Source of the DNA: Mixophyes australis
Lineage: Eukaryota > Chordata > Amphibia > Anura > Limnodynastidae
Assembly: GCA_036250195.1 (NCBI GenBank)
Contig: JAVHZZ010000003.1
Coordinates: 330,321,694 to 330,385,693, forward strand
DNA: 64,000 nucleotides
Reading direction: 5' to 3'
Part shown: positions 1-11,156 of the stretch, piece after piece
Position numbering within the stretch: position 1 is the stretch's first letter
Layout of the letters: each line of letters begins with the position of its first letter
Translations under genes and position numbers: made by a program
Notes under the pieces: model-generated
Databases searched by the model: none
Told to the model about the DNA's origin: nothing
The model's input: only the letters and a program-made list of their open reading frames with translations

Positions 1-404
1 AGGGGGGAGTTGAAAGTAAAGGACAAGGAGTTATGTGGAAAAGCAGCTTTTGTCACTAAAGATTATATAATTGCAACTGCAATTTGTTTATCCAGGTGGT
101 TTAGGGATTCTAAAGAAATCACAGTAGATACAACCACCTCATAATTAACATTTAAATAAAATATTTTTTGATGGGGTCCTCTCAGTCTCTGAGACCCAGC
201 TCATTTGTATTGTTACAAGAAAACAGTGCAACAGTGTGTAACGTACCAATCAATAACAAGGTGAATAGATTGAAAAACCATTTAGATATCAATAAATTGA
301 ATAAATGTCCAGGTATTATATTTGGAGCTAGGCACAATCACTTGTATCTTCAGGTATTTCGCCTGTAGCCAATCTTGAACTAAAAGATACTCTCATGTAT
401 CAAT

Positions 405-1424
405 ATATAACACTACCCTCGTTTCTGTCCCCCAAGTCCGATGCCTTGGGGTCATCCTTGATTCCTCCCTCTCCTTCAAGCCTCCCATTCTGTCCCTCTC
501 AAAATCCTGCTACTTCCACCTTCGGAATATATCTAAGATACGTTCCTTTCTCACCACGGAAGCCACGAAAACCCTTGTTCACTCGCTTGTTATCTCTCGC
601 CTTGACTACTGTAACCTCCTTCTCTCTGGCCTACCTGATTCTCGCCTTGACCCTCTTAGGTCTATCCTCAAAGCTGCTGCCCGCCTCATTTTTCTCTCCA
701 GCCGCTCTGTATCTGCAGTCTCCCTCCAACAGTCACTACATTGGCTCCCTATACCCTACAGAATTAAATTTAAACTCCTCACCCTCACCTTTAAAGCTCT
801 TAGTCAATCTTCCCCTCCATCTCCAATCTCATCTCTACCTACACTCCTACCAGCCCCCTTCGCTCTGCCTGTGACCGCCGCCTCACTACTTCACTGATCA
901 ACTCCTCTCACTCTCATCTTCAGGACTTTGCCCTGGCTGCTTCCCTGCTGTGAAACGATCTTCCACGTTCCATCAGGTTAGCATCTACTCTCAAAGGCTT
1001 CAAGCATGCCCTTAAGACTCATTTCTTTATTCAAGTCTATCAGTCCTCCTCCTAACTTCCTTGTCCTGGCTCTCTCCCCCAGTTAGTACCACCCTATTTG
1101 TGTCTCCCCCTTCCCTTTAGAATGTAAGCTCTCATGAGCAGGGCCCTCTTTCCTTGTGTGCTTCTTCTACTGTTTCTTCACCCTCTGTACCTCTTGGCCT
1201 GCTTCGCTAGCCCTGTTTTCCCTGTCTTCTAAAGCTTTGGCCTTCTTCTCGCTGATTTCTACCATCCCTTTCACTATCTGTCCCAGATATAATCTGATTT
1301 GCTTTACCCTGTCACCTGTGTTTGTATAGATTTTTGTATCATGTTGTGTCTTGGGTCTATTTTCTGTATATATAATGTACGGCGCTGCGGACCCTTTGTG
1401 ACACCTTATAAGTCAAAAATAATA
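405..1424 (+). mobile_element. L2-type LINE 3' end inserted in left Penelope arm
   Basis: The reading frames (interrupted) encode the C-terminal part of an L2-type reverse transcriptase: a DALGVILDSSLSFK-like start, SRLDYCNLLLSGLP, AAARLIF and SLHWLPIPYRIKFKLLTL-like segments. A non-coding tail follows with GTAAGCTC, a GTACGGCGCTGCGGA motif and a short AAT microsatellite typical of L2 3' ends. The flanking palindrome arm is split here, with AATATAT-like sequence on both sides; the uninterrupted site is seen in the other arm near 2540-2555. It is 5'-truncated and frameshifted, so inactive. Confidence 0.8.
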
Positions 1425-1733
1425 ATAATATATCCAGGAACCAAACCGATCACCAGTAGCTCATCAAAACTTTGCTGCATATTAGTATCAGGTATAGATG
1501 GTTCTTACAAAAGTCAAATCCACATTAGCCAATGTTCTCACCGACAAACTTCACCTCCCCGGCTCGCAGGGAATTCTTTGTTGATTTACGCAGAGTTGTC
1601 TGTGTACAAATCGACATTCAGGTATTATTGCTGTATTCAGTTAGTATTGGTCCCGAAGAAAATATTGACAGTTCACTGGCAGGATTGCTTTATAATCATA
1701 GTGCCCCACACTCACAAATTCATGTTTCATCGT

Positions 1734-1859
1734 CTATAGGAGGATTTCATCCATCCCGAACCCATCTCCCCACACACAGGCGTCCTCAAAGTCATCCATG
1801 TATAGTTTGGCATAGCTCGGAGTGAAGCGTGTTCCCATGGCCATTCCCGTCACCTGTAA
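1734..1859 (-). pseudogene. Penelope-like reverse transcriptase fragment
   Basis: Read on the minus strand, 41 codons followed by TAG give a peptide containing GMAMGTRFTPSYAKLYMDDF. This matches the conserved G-AMG-(T/S)-x-x-(A/T)-P-x-YA-x-L-(F/Y)-M-x-x-(F/W)E block that precedes the catalytic YIDD motif in Penelope-like RTs. The frame stops at a TAG exactly where the coding sequence meets the inverted arm, so the catalytic aspartates are absent. Retroviral, L1 and L2 RTs lack this AMG block. It is a short relic with no function of its own but it fixes the identity and orientation of the surrounding palindrome. Confidence 0.72.
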
Positions 1860-2103
1860 GTAGTGTTGACCAGTCTCTGTCTGGTTTTAGATTTTTAGTT
1901 TTTAATTTTTATTTGTATTATATATTTTTGGGGGTATAAATTATGCATTTTTTATTTGATGAAGATGAAGTTTTTAAATGAGACATTTTACAAATGTAAC
2001 AATCAGGTCTGTGGTCTGTGGTAAACTGATGGTTAATGTCCTCAGGTGAGAAAGATACCAATTAAGTGTTGAAAATATAGGGAAGTTTATACATGAGCTC
2101 AGT

Positions 2104-2148
2104 ATGTCTCTGATGAAATAGCCCTATAGGCGATGAAACGTGTTAGAC
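2104..2148 (+). other. Hammerhead-ribozyme-like motif (degenerate)
   Basis: GTCT is followed by CTGATGAA (2110-2117), a GCC/GGC hairpin with a CTATA loop, GAAAC (2135-2139), GTGTT and AGAC. This is the order of a type I hammerhead with a minimal stem III: stem I strand, CUGAUGA core, stem II, GAAA core, short C-G-rich stem III, cleavage-site U-H, stem I return strand (GTCT pairs with AGAC). Two extra bases (GAT instead of G before AAAC) loosen stem II, so activity is doubtful. A partial copy lies in the left arm near 1730-1745. Confidence 0.45.
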
Positions 2149-2603
2149 TGTGTGTGAAAACCTTGAATTTGTGAGCGTGGAGCATTATGATTATAAAGCA
2201 ATCCTGCCAGTGAACTGTCAATATTTCTTCGGGACCAATACTAACTGAATACACCAATAATACCTGAATGTCCATCTGTGCACGGACGGCTTTGTGTAAA
2301 TCAACAAGGGATTCCCTGCGAGTGGGTGAGGTGGGGTCCAAGCACCGCCGGACCTCTCTTCACTGTGGGTGGTCAGTATCGCAATGCACACGTAGCTGTG
2401 CTGAATAACGTTTCTTTCCCCATTCAAGTTTGTCGATGAGAACATCGGCTAATGTGGATTTGACTTTGGTAAATACTATCTATACCTGATACTTATACGC
2501 AGCAAGGTTTTGATGATCTATTGGTTATCGGTTTGGTTCCTGGATATATATTGATACATGAGAGTATCTTTTAGTTCAAGAGTGGCTACAAGCGGAATAA
2601 AAT

Positions 2604-2767
2604 TATTATTATTAATTTTTATTTATAGGGCGCCACAAAGTATCCGTAGCGCCGTACAAGGACAAACAATGGCACAGTACAAGGTGAAGCAGCACAGTAC
2701 AAGTAACAGTAAGCACTATAACTCTGGGGGCTCAGGCACAGCATGAAAGAGAGGGAGGGAGGAGGGA
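2604..2767 (-). mobile_element. L2-type LINE 3' tail inserted in right Penelope arm
   Basis: In reverse complement this ends with a GTACGGCGCTACGGAT motif, a CCTATAAATAAA-like tail and a TAA microsatellite, the 3' end of an L2-type LINE. It is bounded by the perfect 10-bp direct repeat GGAATAAAAT (2594-2603 and 2768-2777), a target-site duplication. It interrupts the right arm of the Penelope-like palindrome at a position different from the L2 in the left arm, so the two insertions are independent. Only the extreme 3' end is present. Confidence 0.75.
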
Positions 2768-3100
2768 GGAATAAAATGCCTAAAGATACAAGTGATTGTG
2801 CCTAGCTCCAAATATAATACCTGGACATTTATTCCATTTATTGATATCTAAATGGTTTTTCAATCTTGATATACATTTTTGGGATCTTGATCAATATTTG
2901 TTAAGAGCTCATCAGAAATATTTTAGGTTTGAATATATATGTTTTAGTGGCCTTTTCTATATTGCTTCAATATATTTTATGGATTTATACATAAATAAAT
3001 GCTAAAAACTACCACAGTCTATTCACCTGGTTAATGATTGGTACGTTACACACTGTTGCATCATTTTTCCTTGTGAGATTTCTATTTTGGGGCTAGAAGA

Positions 3101-5035
3101 CCCCTAGCAAATCAGTGTGTTGAGCGCACTAGCCTATTAAGCGCAAGAGGGTATTTTGTTTTGTGATTACATTTGTATTGTTACCCACTAGGTAGCTACA
3201 TCTCTAAGCATAATATAAGCCCTAGGAGCTTATATCCCCATCCACTGAGTAATTTCCTACAGAGGCAGAGAGCATTGAAAACGTTATCATTTTTTGGAAA
3301 ATTTTAATTCATGAACAAAATACCGTTAGCCAAGTCCTGGAAACAGAACCATTTTCAAACTACCTGACGGTCTAAGTAACTGAAATATGGAAAGCCAAAT
3401 AAAACCTCCCCAAATCAATAACATCTTGTGAAGTTGTAAGAATTCTAAAGAAAAGGAAGCACTGACATTAGCAACTGTAATTTCATATTATATCGTCAAA
3501 GACAAAGAAGTATACAGTTTGGAGGCAAGTACCGTTGCTTGTGAAACATTAGCAAGTTGAGCTGACTTGTTCACTGAAGCTGCTAATTGCAACAGTTGCC
3601 CATCTTTCCAGGTCTCTGAGATCTACTCTTACAGCCAAGCTAGCCGTAATTATAGGCAATCAGTGCAGACCAATATATTTTCCATGTTGTCAACCGTGCC
3701 CGGTTTCTCAGGAGAGTCCCAATTTTGCAGTATGCAAGTACTGAATTATACAGGGTGGGACATTATGTGTGTACCATTGGTAAATATTGGGAGTGGTTTG
3801 GGTCAGAGCACAGCTTCAGCAGATCCTGGTGTGAACAATTTTGTCCCATGGTCTGGCACTGGGATGTTGGATGGTGTATATTTCTGCTTCTCAAAATCCT
3901 CTCCTTGCTCGGTCAAACAGATATATTTCCGTTCTTTTAGCTGCACGGGTTGTTTGATATAGCTGCAGTTTGTCACTTATTATCACTCTGATTAAATAAT
4001 TACACCTGTATCTTAAAGGACTCATAGCAGCTGTTCAAACCTTGTGTCATGCACATTCACAGTGATATGTTGTGACACAGTCAGAAAAAGCCGTCCCAAG
4101 TATTTCAATTGAAATATAACTCATTTTTTAAAAATCATGTATTTTCCCTTAAAGTGTATGTAAATCTATTCTTGGGGATAGATGTATTAAACTGCGATTT
4201 CTGCAAATCACCGAAATTCAGGGACTTTGACAGCTAAATTTAAAGAGGCAATGTCTTTAAGGGCAAAACTGTATACATTCGATTTTGCAGTTAGAAATTT
4301 GCAGGTTGCATGACGCGTGAACCAGTTCATCCATGTTTGAACAAGGCCAGGGGCGCAGAAACCCCCCTGCGTGCGCCCCTGAAGGCCTGTTTGTCTTGTT
4401 CAGTTTAGTTTGATTTATTTTTAGTGATATAAATGTCAAGAAATACTGATTCAACTAATTGTTTTTTTGAACAGTTTCAAGTTGGTTTGATTTTCTATAG
4501 TAGTTGGTTTGAGGCTCTGCTTCCATTCCTCTGATCTGAATGCACTTAAATGTCCAGAGTGGTACAATAAAATCGTTGTCCCTAAAAGTATTTTGGGAAC
4601 CAGTGGTTGTAGATGAATAAGAAATACACTATTAAAAATATTATAATAAAGATATTAAAATTTTTAAATCCGTATAAAAATTAATTAAATAAAAATAATT
4701 ACTATTAATTAAAGAAAAATAATAAATGAGATGTAATGGGTAAGGGAACTGGGGATAATATTCAAATGTAATAATGAATGAAATAAGAAATGTAAAAATG
4801 AAAAAGTTAAAAGAAATAATAATAATGAAAAGCTATATAATGCAATAAATCAGTAAAATTAATTAAATGTGATAAATGGTGTAATCTTTTGAAGCACTAA
4901 CAAGCTTCATGTCTTTACTAGTCCCAAAAGATTATTTGGGAGCTGGTGAAGGTGAATGAATATAAGAGTATAGCATAATAAATGATACAGAATGAGTGAA
5001 CATATTATAATAAAAAATAATGAACTATAATGATT
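3101..5035. other. Intergenic stretch without recognisable gene
   Basis: Both strands show only short, non-conserved open frames. An open frame at about 3567-3962 has no recognisable domain. The segment around 3690-3900 contains a GGTTTCTCAGGAGAGTCCC phrase reminiscent of dispersed amphibian repeats, but I cannot assign a family. The section 4610-4870 is very AT-rich low-complexity DNA. Confidence 0.5.
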
Positions 5036-5038
5036 GAG

Positions 5039-5089
5039 ATTATTATTATTATTATTATTATTATATAATAATAATAATAATAATAATAG
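5039..5089. repeat. TTA/ATA microsatellite with inverted halves
   Basis: A run of TTA units is directly followed by a run of ATA/TAA units, so the two halves can pair as a hairpin. Simple-sequence DNA with no coding meaning. Confidence 0.9.
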
Positions 5090-5700
5090 TGGAAAAAAAT
5101 AATGGTGGGCATTTGCCCTGTGAGAAAGCCATAGACACTGGCAAAACACATTTGGAAATTATATCACTGCATTTAATCATTTCAAGCGTTTTCATAATAT
5201 TGCATTTATTTTACTACTTCCTTTTCATTAATATTGTTAGCAAGTAATGGAAAAGCATGGATAGGGAGAGGATGCAGTATATCCCTTTCCATATATCCCC
5301 TGACCCCAGCTGCAAGTGTTGTCCACACATGTCAAACAGGAGTGAATTGTTTTAATATCAGTGAGTAACCACCCTTACATTGTAAGCTGTAATATTCTGG
5401 ATCATAGTCACAGTGTACTCTGTCATAGACTACATTAAACTCAGATTAGGCAGTGCATACTGCTCAACTGCCCTGCTGGTGTATGCAGTCATGACAATAT
5501 ATCTACTGTACAGGATTGTTGTGAGGTATGTCCCAGTCACTGCTGGATCGGGTGCTGCACTCAACTGCCAGGATTATTTTAAATGAGGGCAGGGAGGTTA
5601 GGGGTTAGCCTAGCACTTCTAAAGCTCTAGGCACAGCCCCACGATACATGGCACACTCCCAGTGTACGTGACACTATTTGTCCCAACAGACACATCTAAA

Positions 5701-5778
5701 TGTTGGGAGGTATCCTAGTGTATTAGGATACCTCCCAACATTTCGTGTTGGGAGGTATGCGAACGTGTGTTCGCATAC
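5701..5778. repeat. Short fold-back: two adjacent hairpins
   Basis: TGTTGGGAGGTATCCTA at 5701 is followed after a 6-base loop by its perfect complement ending at 5740 (17 bp stem). A third copy of TGTTGGGAGGTAT starts at 5746 and leads into a second hairpin, ATGCGAAC/GTTCGCAT (about 5757-5776). This looks like the inner part of a fold-back repeat. I cannot name the family or define its outer ends. Confidence 0.6.
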
Positions 5779-6229
5779 ACGAACTAGCTAACTGGTTATT
5801 TTTCTCGAAAATATAATCATTATTTTTAATAATATTTATTTATATAGCTCTGAATACTCATATGTTCAGTAAATCCAAATTCCCTATACTATATTTAACA
5901 GAGGGAAACATATTTCTCTGAAAAATCTTCCATATAGGCCATGATTAAAAATCACCTGCTATATAAATGACACGCTAGATACAGCATTAACACATTGCGA
6001 TCAATTGGAGGACAATTTTGTTGCCTACAGCAACCAATCAGATTTTAGCTGTCATTTTTAACACGATAAGGGGTTAAAATATAAGAGATGATTGCTGTAA
6101 CTCATTGTGAGCAAGAAACCGGGAGGTTAATTTAGCTTTGCTGACATATTAATTGACCATTTGCCATAGCCAAACTCTACTGTTACCTGTGTTCTGTCAC
6201 ATGGCAAGGGGGCTATAGCAAAGGATTTA

Positions 6230-6404
6230 GGGGTAAATTTATCAAGCTACGGGTTTGAAAAAGTGGAGATGTTGCCTATAGCAACCAATCAGATGGTAGC
6301 TGTCATTTTGAAGAATGTACTAAATAAATGATAACTAGAATGTGATTGGTTGCTATAGGCATCATCTCTACTTTTTCAAACCTGCAGCTTGATAAATTTA
6401 TCCC
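6230..6404. mobile_element. Palindromic MITE, family A (Harbinger-like)
   Basis: A 175-bp near-palindrome. The left end runs GGGGTAAATTTATCAAGCT, the right end is its complement, and the inner arms carry GTTGCCTATAGCAACCAATC and its complement. It is flanked by TTA (6227-6229) and TCA (6405-6407), a decayed 3-bp target-site duplication. Three more members lie at 8299, 28380 and 45580, with intact 3-bp duplications. A 3-bp T-A-rich duplication is characteristic of PIF/Harbinger elements; the superfamily assignment is inference. There is no coding capacity. Confidence 0.8.
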
Positions 6405-6410
6405 TCAGTG

Positions 6411-6557
6411 CAGTGTTGGCTAACCTGTGACACTCCAGGTGTTGTGAAACTACATGTCCCAGCATATCCTTCCATCAATAAGCTGCTATATATTGGCAAA
6501 GCATGTTTGGGCTTGTAGTTTCACAACACCTGTGGTGAGACAGGTTAGACAACACTG
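6411..6557. mobile_element. 147-bp hAT-like MITE
   Basis: The terminal inverted repeat CAGTGTTGGCTAACCTGTGA pairs with the right end (ACAGGTTAGACAACACTG). Flanks CCTCAGTG (6403-6410) and CCTTAGTG (6558-6565) form an 8-bp target-site duplication with one mismatch, the hallmark of hAT elements. An element of the same length and sequence family is at 47117. It abuts the family-A MITE at 6230, whose last base and 3-bp flank lie inside the duplication. Confidence 0.8.
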
Positions 6558-6565
6558 CCTTAGTG

Positions 6566-8295
6566 ACTCTTCAACACAGCTATCAGATCATCATTGTCAT
6601 CATCATCATCAATATTTACTGATAGATCAATTGTCAAATAGAAATGTATGACCATTCATACTGATTTTAGAGAACATGGTAAGATCTATATTTTCAAATA
6701 AACAATGCCCCCATCAAAGCAATTTATTTTATTATTCCTATTTGAGAAAGTCCCTGTGCATATTTATAATTAAGATCTCACTGTGCTAACTGCTCCCAGG
6801 AAACTGCCTGGGGTAGCTATCAGAGACACACCATGTTCGGCAAATCCACTTATTCCTGGGAGGACTGGTCTTGAGGTACAAGCTCAAGTCAAAGTATTGG
6901 AGAAGGTAGAATAGTGATGGACGAAGCCAAAGCCAAGGGATTGGAGAAGATATAATAGTGGGGGAGGAAGCTTCAAAGCACAAGCAGAGAAATCCAAAAC
7001 AAAGCTTTGTTCCTACAAAGGTTTGGTAAAACTGGGGGACTTTATTAGGGCCACAAACAGGTGAGATAATTTGTTCTGACTGACTTGACCTTTTCATTGA
7101 AGGGCTGAAAAATTAAAGAAACCTGTCTAGTAATCCAGGTGAAGTTACTAGCTAGATTGCTGTTCTTAGCAGAGTGCTGATTGCAGGAATTGAGAGAAGG
7201 TGTTTGTAGCTGTCATTGTGAATTGTTTTTTGACAGCTGTCATCTGAAGTTAGCGATGTTAATCATCACACAAAAAAGTGAACTACACCTAATACGATAA
7301 AACAGAAAGGTCTACCATGCAGAGAAATGAGTAGAATATTGTCCAAAATAATCAATATTTTATAGTAATGTTGCATGTCTACATGTAGAAAAATGTATAC
7401 CCTGATAATTGCATATATTATTATGATTCTGTGATGTTCGAGAATATCTGGCTATTCCTTAATATACTGTGATTCACACCCAGATGTGAATTTCCCCCTC
7501 TATCAGCATATACACTGCCTTTCTGAGTGACCTCAGAAGTGATTTCCTATTGTTGCAATAAAATATGAAAAAACCTTAGAGAACAGATATAGAATCAATA
7601 GGACTTTCCATCCATTCTTAAATATGTCCCTTAGTTCTGTACTGCTGAGATTTTTACCAATGTATGGAAACTTCCTAATAGCCAGCAGTCTTATTTGTGA
7701 ATTTCAAGAGAATGTGACATGTGCAAGTGTTTTCTCTATATCCCTGGGTAAGTGTCTGTATATTCTCTCACAGCAGGTCACTAGCAAGTCCATTTTTTGG
7801 TTATAGAAATTATCTTGGCCAAAGGAAGCAATCAGTCCAGAGAATGAGGGTTTTTATATTACAAAAATAAATATATAATGATTACTGGCTAGAAGCACAA
7901 CAAACAGGAGAGCCAAACCAAGCAGTGACAAGTTATGATCTTCTAGAACAGCCAGAGGTGTTCCTGATATTGTGTGCAACTTCAAATGTGTGAAAGTACT
8001 AGCACTCCAGTTGGGGAATTCACATATTGTGAGCCAGAGTGCTTACAATGGTTTCAGGAATTAAATGTTGAACTCCTTTCCAGAGTCATAACACTTACAG
8101 ACACAGGGGTTTAAGCTACGGCATACATTATTTGGACACAAATATGACGTTGCTCTCAATACCGATCTTCCATTCATCGAAAAAGTTTGAAAGGAGTGAT
8201 TACTGCAGAAGTGGACGCCATCTGATTGGTGTAGTTTGGATTGTTATCATTATAATTACACAGTATTTATAATGTGAAACCACGCTGTGCAAGTT
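6566..8295. other. Intergenic stretch, nothing recognisable
   Basis: A short TCA microsatellite lies near 6595-6611. Otherwise both strands show only short, unconserved open frames and no repeat ends that I can define. Confidence 0.5.
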
Positions 8296-8298
8296 TTG

Positions 8299-8473
8299 GG
8301 GCTAAATTTACTAAGCAGCGGGTTTGAAAAAGTGGAGATGTTGCCTATTGCAACCAATCAGATTCTAGCTGTCATTTTGTAGAAGGTACTAAATAAATGA
8401 AAGCTAGAGTCTGATTGGTTGCTATAGGCAACATCTCCACTTTTTCAAACCCGCAGCTTAGTAAATCTAGCCC
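8299..8473. mobile_element. Palindromic MITE, family A (Harbinger-like)
   Basis: A 175-bp near-perfect palindrome starting GGGCTAAATTTACTAAGCAG and ending in its complement, flanked by TTG on both sides (8296-8298 and 8474-8476). Same family as the copies at 6230, 28380 and 45580. Non-coding. Confidence 0.85.
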
Positions 8474-8739
8474 TTGGACTTGTGCGACTGAGGCATAAAG
8501 ACACTTGAGATCCATCGCCCCTTTATTTGTACTTTGAATTGTCATTGTCCCACTCCCTTACTGTTTTTTGTCATTTGTTGTCCTATGCATTGGCTAACAT
8601 GTGTTACTGTATGCCATGCCTATTTATAATAATTGTTCTATAAGTTAGACAAGTTATTCTTAAATGCGGCCTGGTGGATTATTTAATCAGGGATAAAAGA
8701 GAACATTAGATTTAGGTTAAACAACTAGCATAGGCAGAT

Positions 8740-8905
8740 ACTATGTGTGCTACATGAAAAAAACAGCCATAATTTAACTTATGTGCAATATAATAAACTA
8801 ACTTGCATCCCTTGAACTGTAACATGGTTTTGTACAGAAAACTTTTGCAAGAAATCTTACTCAATTTCTTGCCTAAGTTACTTATTGAATCAGGCCCTCA
8901 ATGTG
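8740..8905. mobile_element. Decayed MITE, family B (right half)
   Basis: The sequence GTGCTACATGAAAAAAACAG, then TTAACTTATGTGCAATAT, CATGGTTTTG and a terminal GAATCAGGCCC follows the order of the right half of the family-B MITE at 10827-11153. The left half is not clearly preserved. Confidence 0.5.
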
Positions 8906-10826
8906 AAGTGTAAGGCTCTTGCATTTTGCACTATTGCGCCAAGATAGTCTGCCCTCAAGGTGCACACCTGCTCTCCACTCTCAGGAGACGCCTCCACCAA
9001 TTAGTGCACCTCACCTTCTCCATAAAAAAAACAAAACCCTAATTGCCAATCATACTATATCCTTTATTTTTCAGCTGATATTTTTAGCTATAAACCCTTT
9101 GGAAATAGTTATTTATGTTTCTGACAGTTCCATTTATACTTCTATATTTCCAATTGTATTGATTTGTTTATGTTCTTATTGATTTTGTTATATTTTATCA
9201 TGGTTAAATTTCACCGTGCAATTGTTTAAACTTGTATTAAATAAAGTTTATTTAAAAAATGCATCCTCCTCTAATTTAGTAATTTCACACTTCAAATGGA
9301 AATTTAGATTTTTCACTGTTCCGCAAACCTAGAGGTACTGATGCACTCACTGTGTAATATGCAAGGTCCTTACTTCGTCCAACTCCAATCAGGTGGTGCA
9401 AGTTTCTGTCACTCCGCAAATGCTGCCACCATAAAACTATGCGCTTTGGCGACAATCTTGGTGCTCTTGTGCAAGTAAGTGCTCTGGTCCACCAATGAGT
9501 ATTTTGCACTGTGTCTTACTAATTTTGTGCTTCAAAAATGAGGCACAAAGAGTGCATAGTTCAGGCACAGATTGTGAAAAAACTTTAGCCATGGAGCTAA
9601 GGGGGGGCTTCATACGCAGCCAAGTAGGGTATGATACCGTTGATCAATAGCAAGCTGGAATGCGCTTCTTATAGGCCCACATTGTCACACTTCCTTGTGA
9701 CAGATATTTTTGTCTGGTTAACACTATTAAGCAGGTAAATAAGCATTGTGCTGTAGCTCCAGTACACTGCAGCCTCAGGATAAAACTGCTTCAGAGTGCA
9801 GTTCCCGGTACTCAGTACTGGCCCACAATGCAACAGTCCACCTGGGCGCACCCTTTCCTCCGATAGGATAAACTTCCAGTGGCTTGGGTCAGGACAGATT
9901 ACAATATAAAGGAAAATATAGACAATGCAATGTAGTAATATAGAGGATAGCAAGATTGCAGAGTCAGGGTCCAGTGTCTCTAAAATTGTGAGCTTTCAGC
10001 GCCAAGATTGAGAAGCTGAAGGAGAGTCCAAAGGTCAGAGGCAAGGAGTTAAAGAAAAAAGGTGCAGCGCTGGAGAAGTTCATCAGATGTATATGGAAGC
10101 AGGAAACAGGCAACATGACAATTGATAACAGTAGTGTACAATTGGTATTACAAGAGCAAATTTGTTGATGTTGTTGCACAGGTGCCAATATTTGAATATT
10201 ATTTCCAGGAACACTTTCCTGATAGTAAAACATTATGACAGCGTTTAACAGTACCAAAATTTCACATCACCAAAGGTTTTGGATCTGGATATAGTGATAC
10301 ACCCTGTTTACCTGTAGACAATACAATTTTCCCTTTTGGATGTGTTTTAGAATTATATAAAATTCTCAAAGTACATTTTTATAATATTATTAGCAAAGAA
10401 TATTTTCAAGAGGTGCCAACCCTGCCCACAGTGTTGTCTATATCGGTACTGCAACTACCAATATAACAATATAACACCATCAATTACCAGGAATATAATG
10501 TTTAATGTTTATTTGAAATACCCCACTTTAATCAATATTAACATATATATAGAATAAGGACAGATGGCTTCTGTTAAGTCTGTGGCGTATATTGCAATAA
10601 AAGTTTTTGGTAACCATGACACAGTGGTTATTGCACGATTCTTTACTGTAGAACTGCAGGAAACACACTATACAGAGATAGATTCATACACCCTCTATAT
10701 ACAACACATACACCACAGCTTCAGTACCGCTCACTTTCACAACGATGCAGGCTCTTTGGCCTGGATAAAAGTTCAACTTATAAAGCATAGCATGTCACTT
10801 ACTGCAACATTACTAATATTGTCCTT

Positions 10827-11153
10827 GGGCCTGATTCATTAAGGATCTTAACTTGAGAAAATTTCAGTCTCCTGGACAAAACCATGTTACAATGCAAGGG
10901 GTGCAAATTAGTATTCTGTTTTGCACATAAGTTAAATACTGACTGTTTTTTCATGTAGTACACAAATATCAACTTTAAATTTCAGTGTACAAATAAGCTA
11001 TCAAGTATTTGTGTGCTACATGAAAAAACAGGCAGTATTTAACTTATGTACAAAACAGAATACTAATTTGCACCCCTTGCATTGTAACATGGTTTTGTCC
11101 AGGAGACTGAAATAAGAAGTTTCTCAAGTTAAGATCCTTAATGAATCAGGCCC
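10827..11153. mobile_element. Palindromic MITE, family B (Harbinger-like)
   Basis: A 327-bp fold-back. GGGCCTGATTCATTAAGGAT at the left is matched by its complement at the right. The inner arms repeat CATGTTACAATGCAAGGGGT and TTTTCATGTAG-CACAAAT in inverted order. It is flanked by CTT on both sides (10824-10826, 11154-11156). Related elements are at 16993 and 61145. The same terminus begins the block holding the Harbinger transposase relic at 14425, suggesting that transposase family mobilised these copies. Non-coding. Confidence 0.8.
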
Positions 11154-11156
11154 CTT

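Larger units (their letters stand above)
170..3100 (-). mobile_element. Penelope-like element remnant with inverted arms
   Basis: The block from about 170-1740 is the inverted complement of about 2110-3100 once two L2 insertions are removed. For example GTGTGTAACGTACCAATCA at 233-251 recurs in reverse complement near 3050, and the segment around 1440-1735 mirrors about 2125-2540. Between the arms a minus-strand Penelope-type reverse transcriptase fragment is readable (1734-1859), and the right arm carries a hammerhead-like motif (2104-2148). Penelope-like elements are known to carry terminal repeats in direct or inverted orientation and hammerhead motifs, so this assignment fits all three observations. 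The right arm contains about 135 bp (about 2865-3010) missing from the left. The outer edges are approximate and I could not define a target-site duplication. The element is dead. Confidence 0.7.

Noticed and set aside
395..874. 159-codon open frame with hydrophobic stretches, suggestive of a membrane protein
   Set aside because: It is an alternate frame of the L2 reverse transcriptase; the RT motifs are in the neighbouring frame.
3567..3962. 131-codon open frame
   Set aside because: No recognisable domain, no splice context, and part of it resembles a dispersed repeat.
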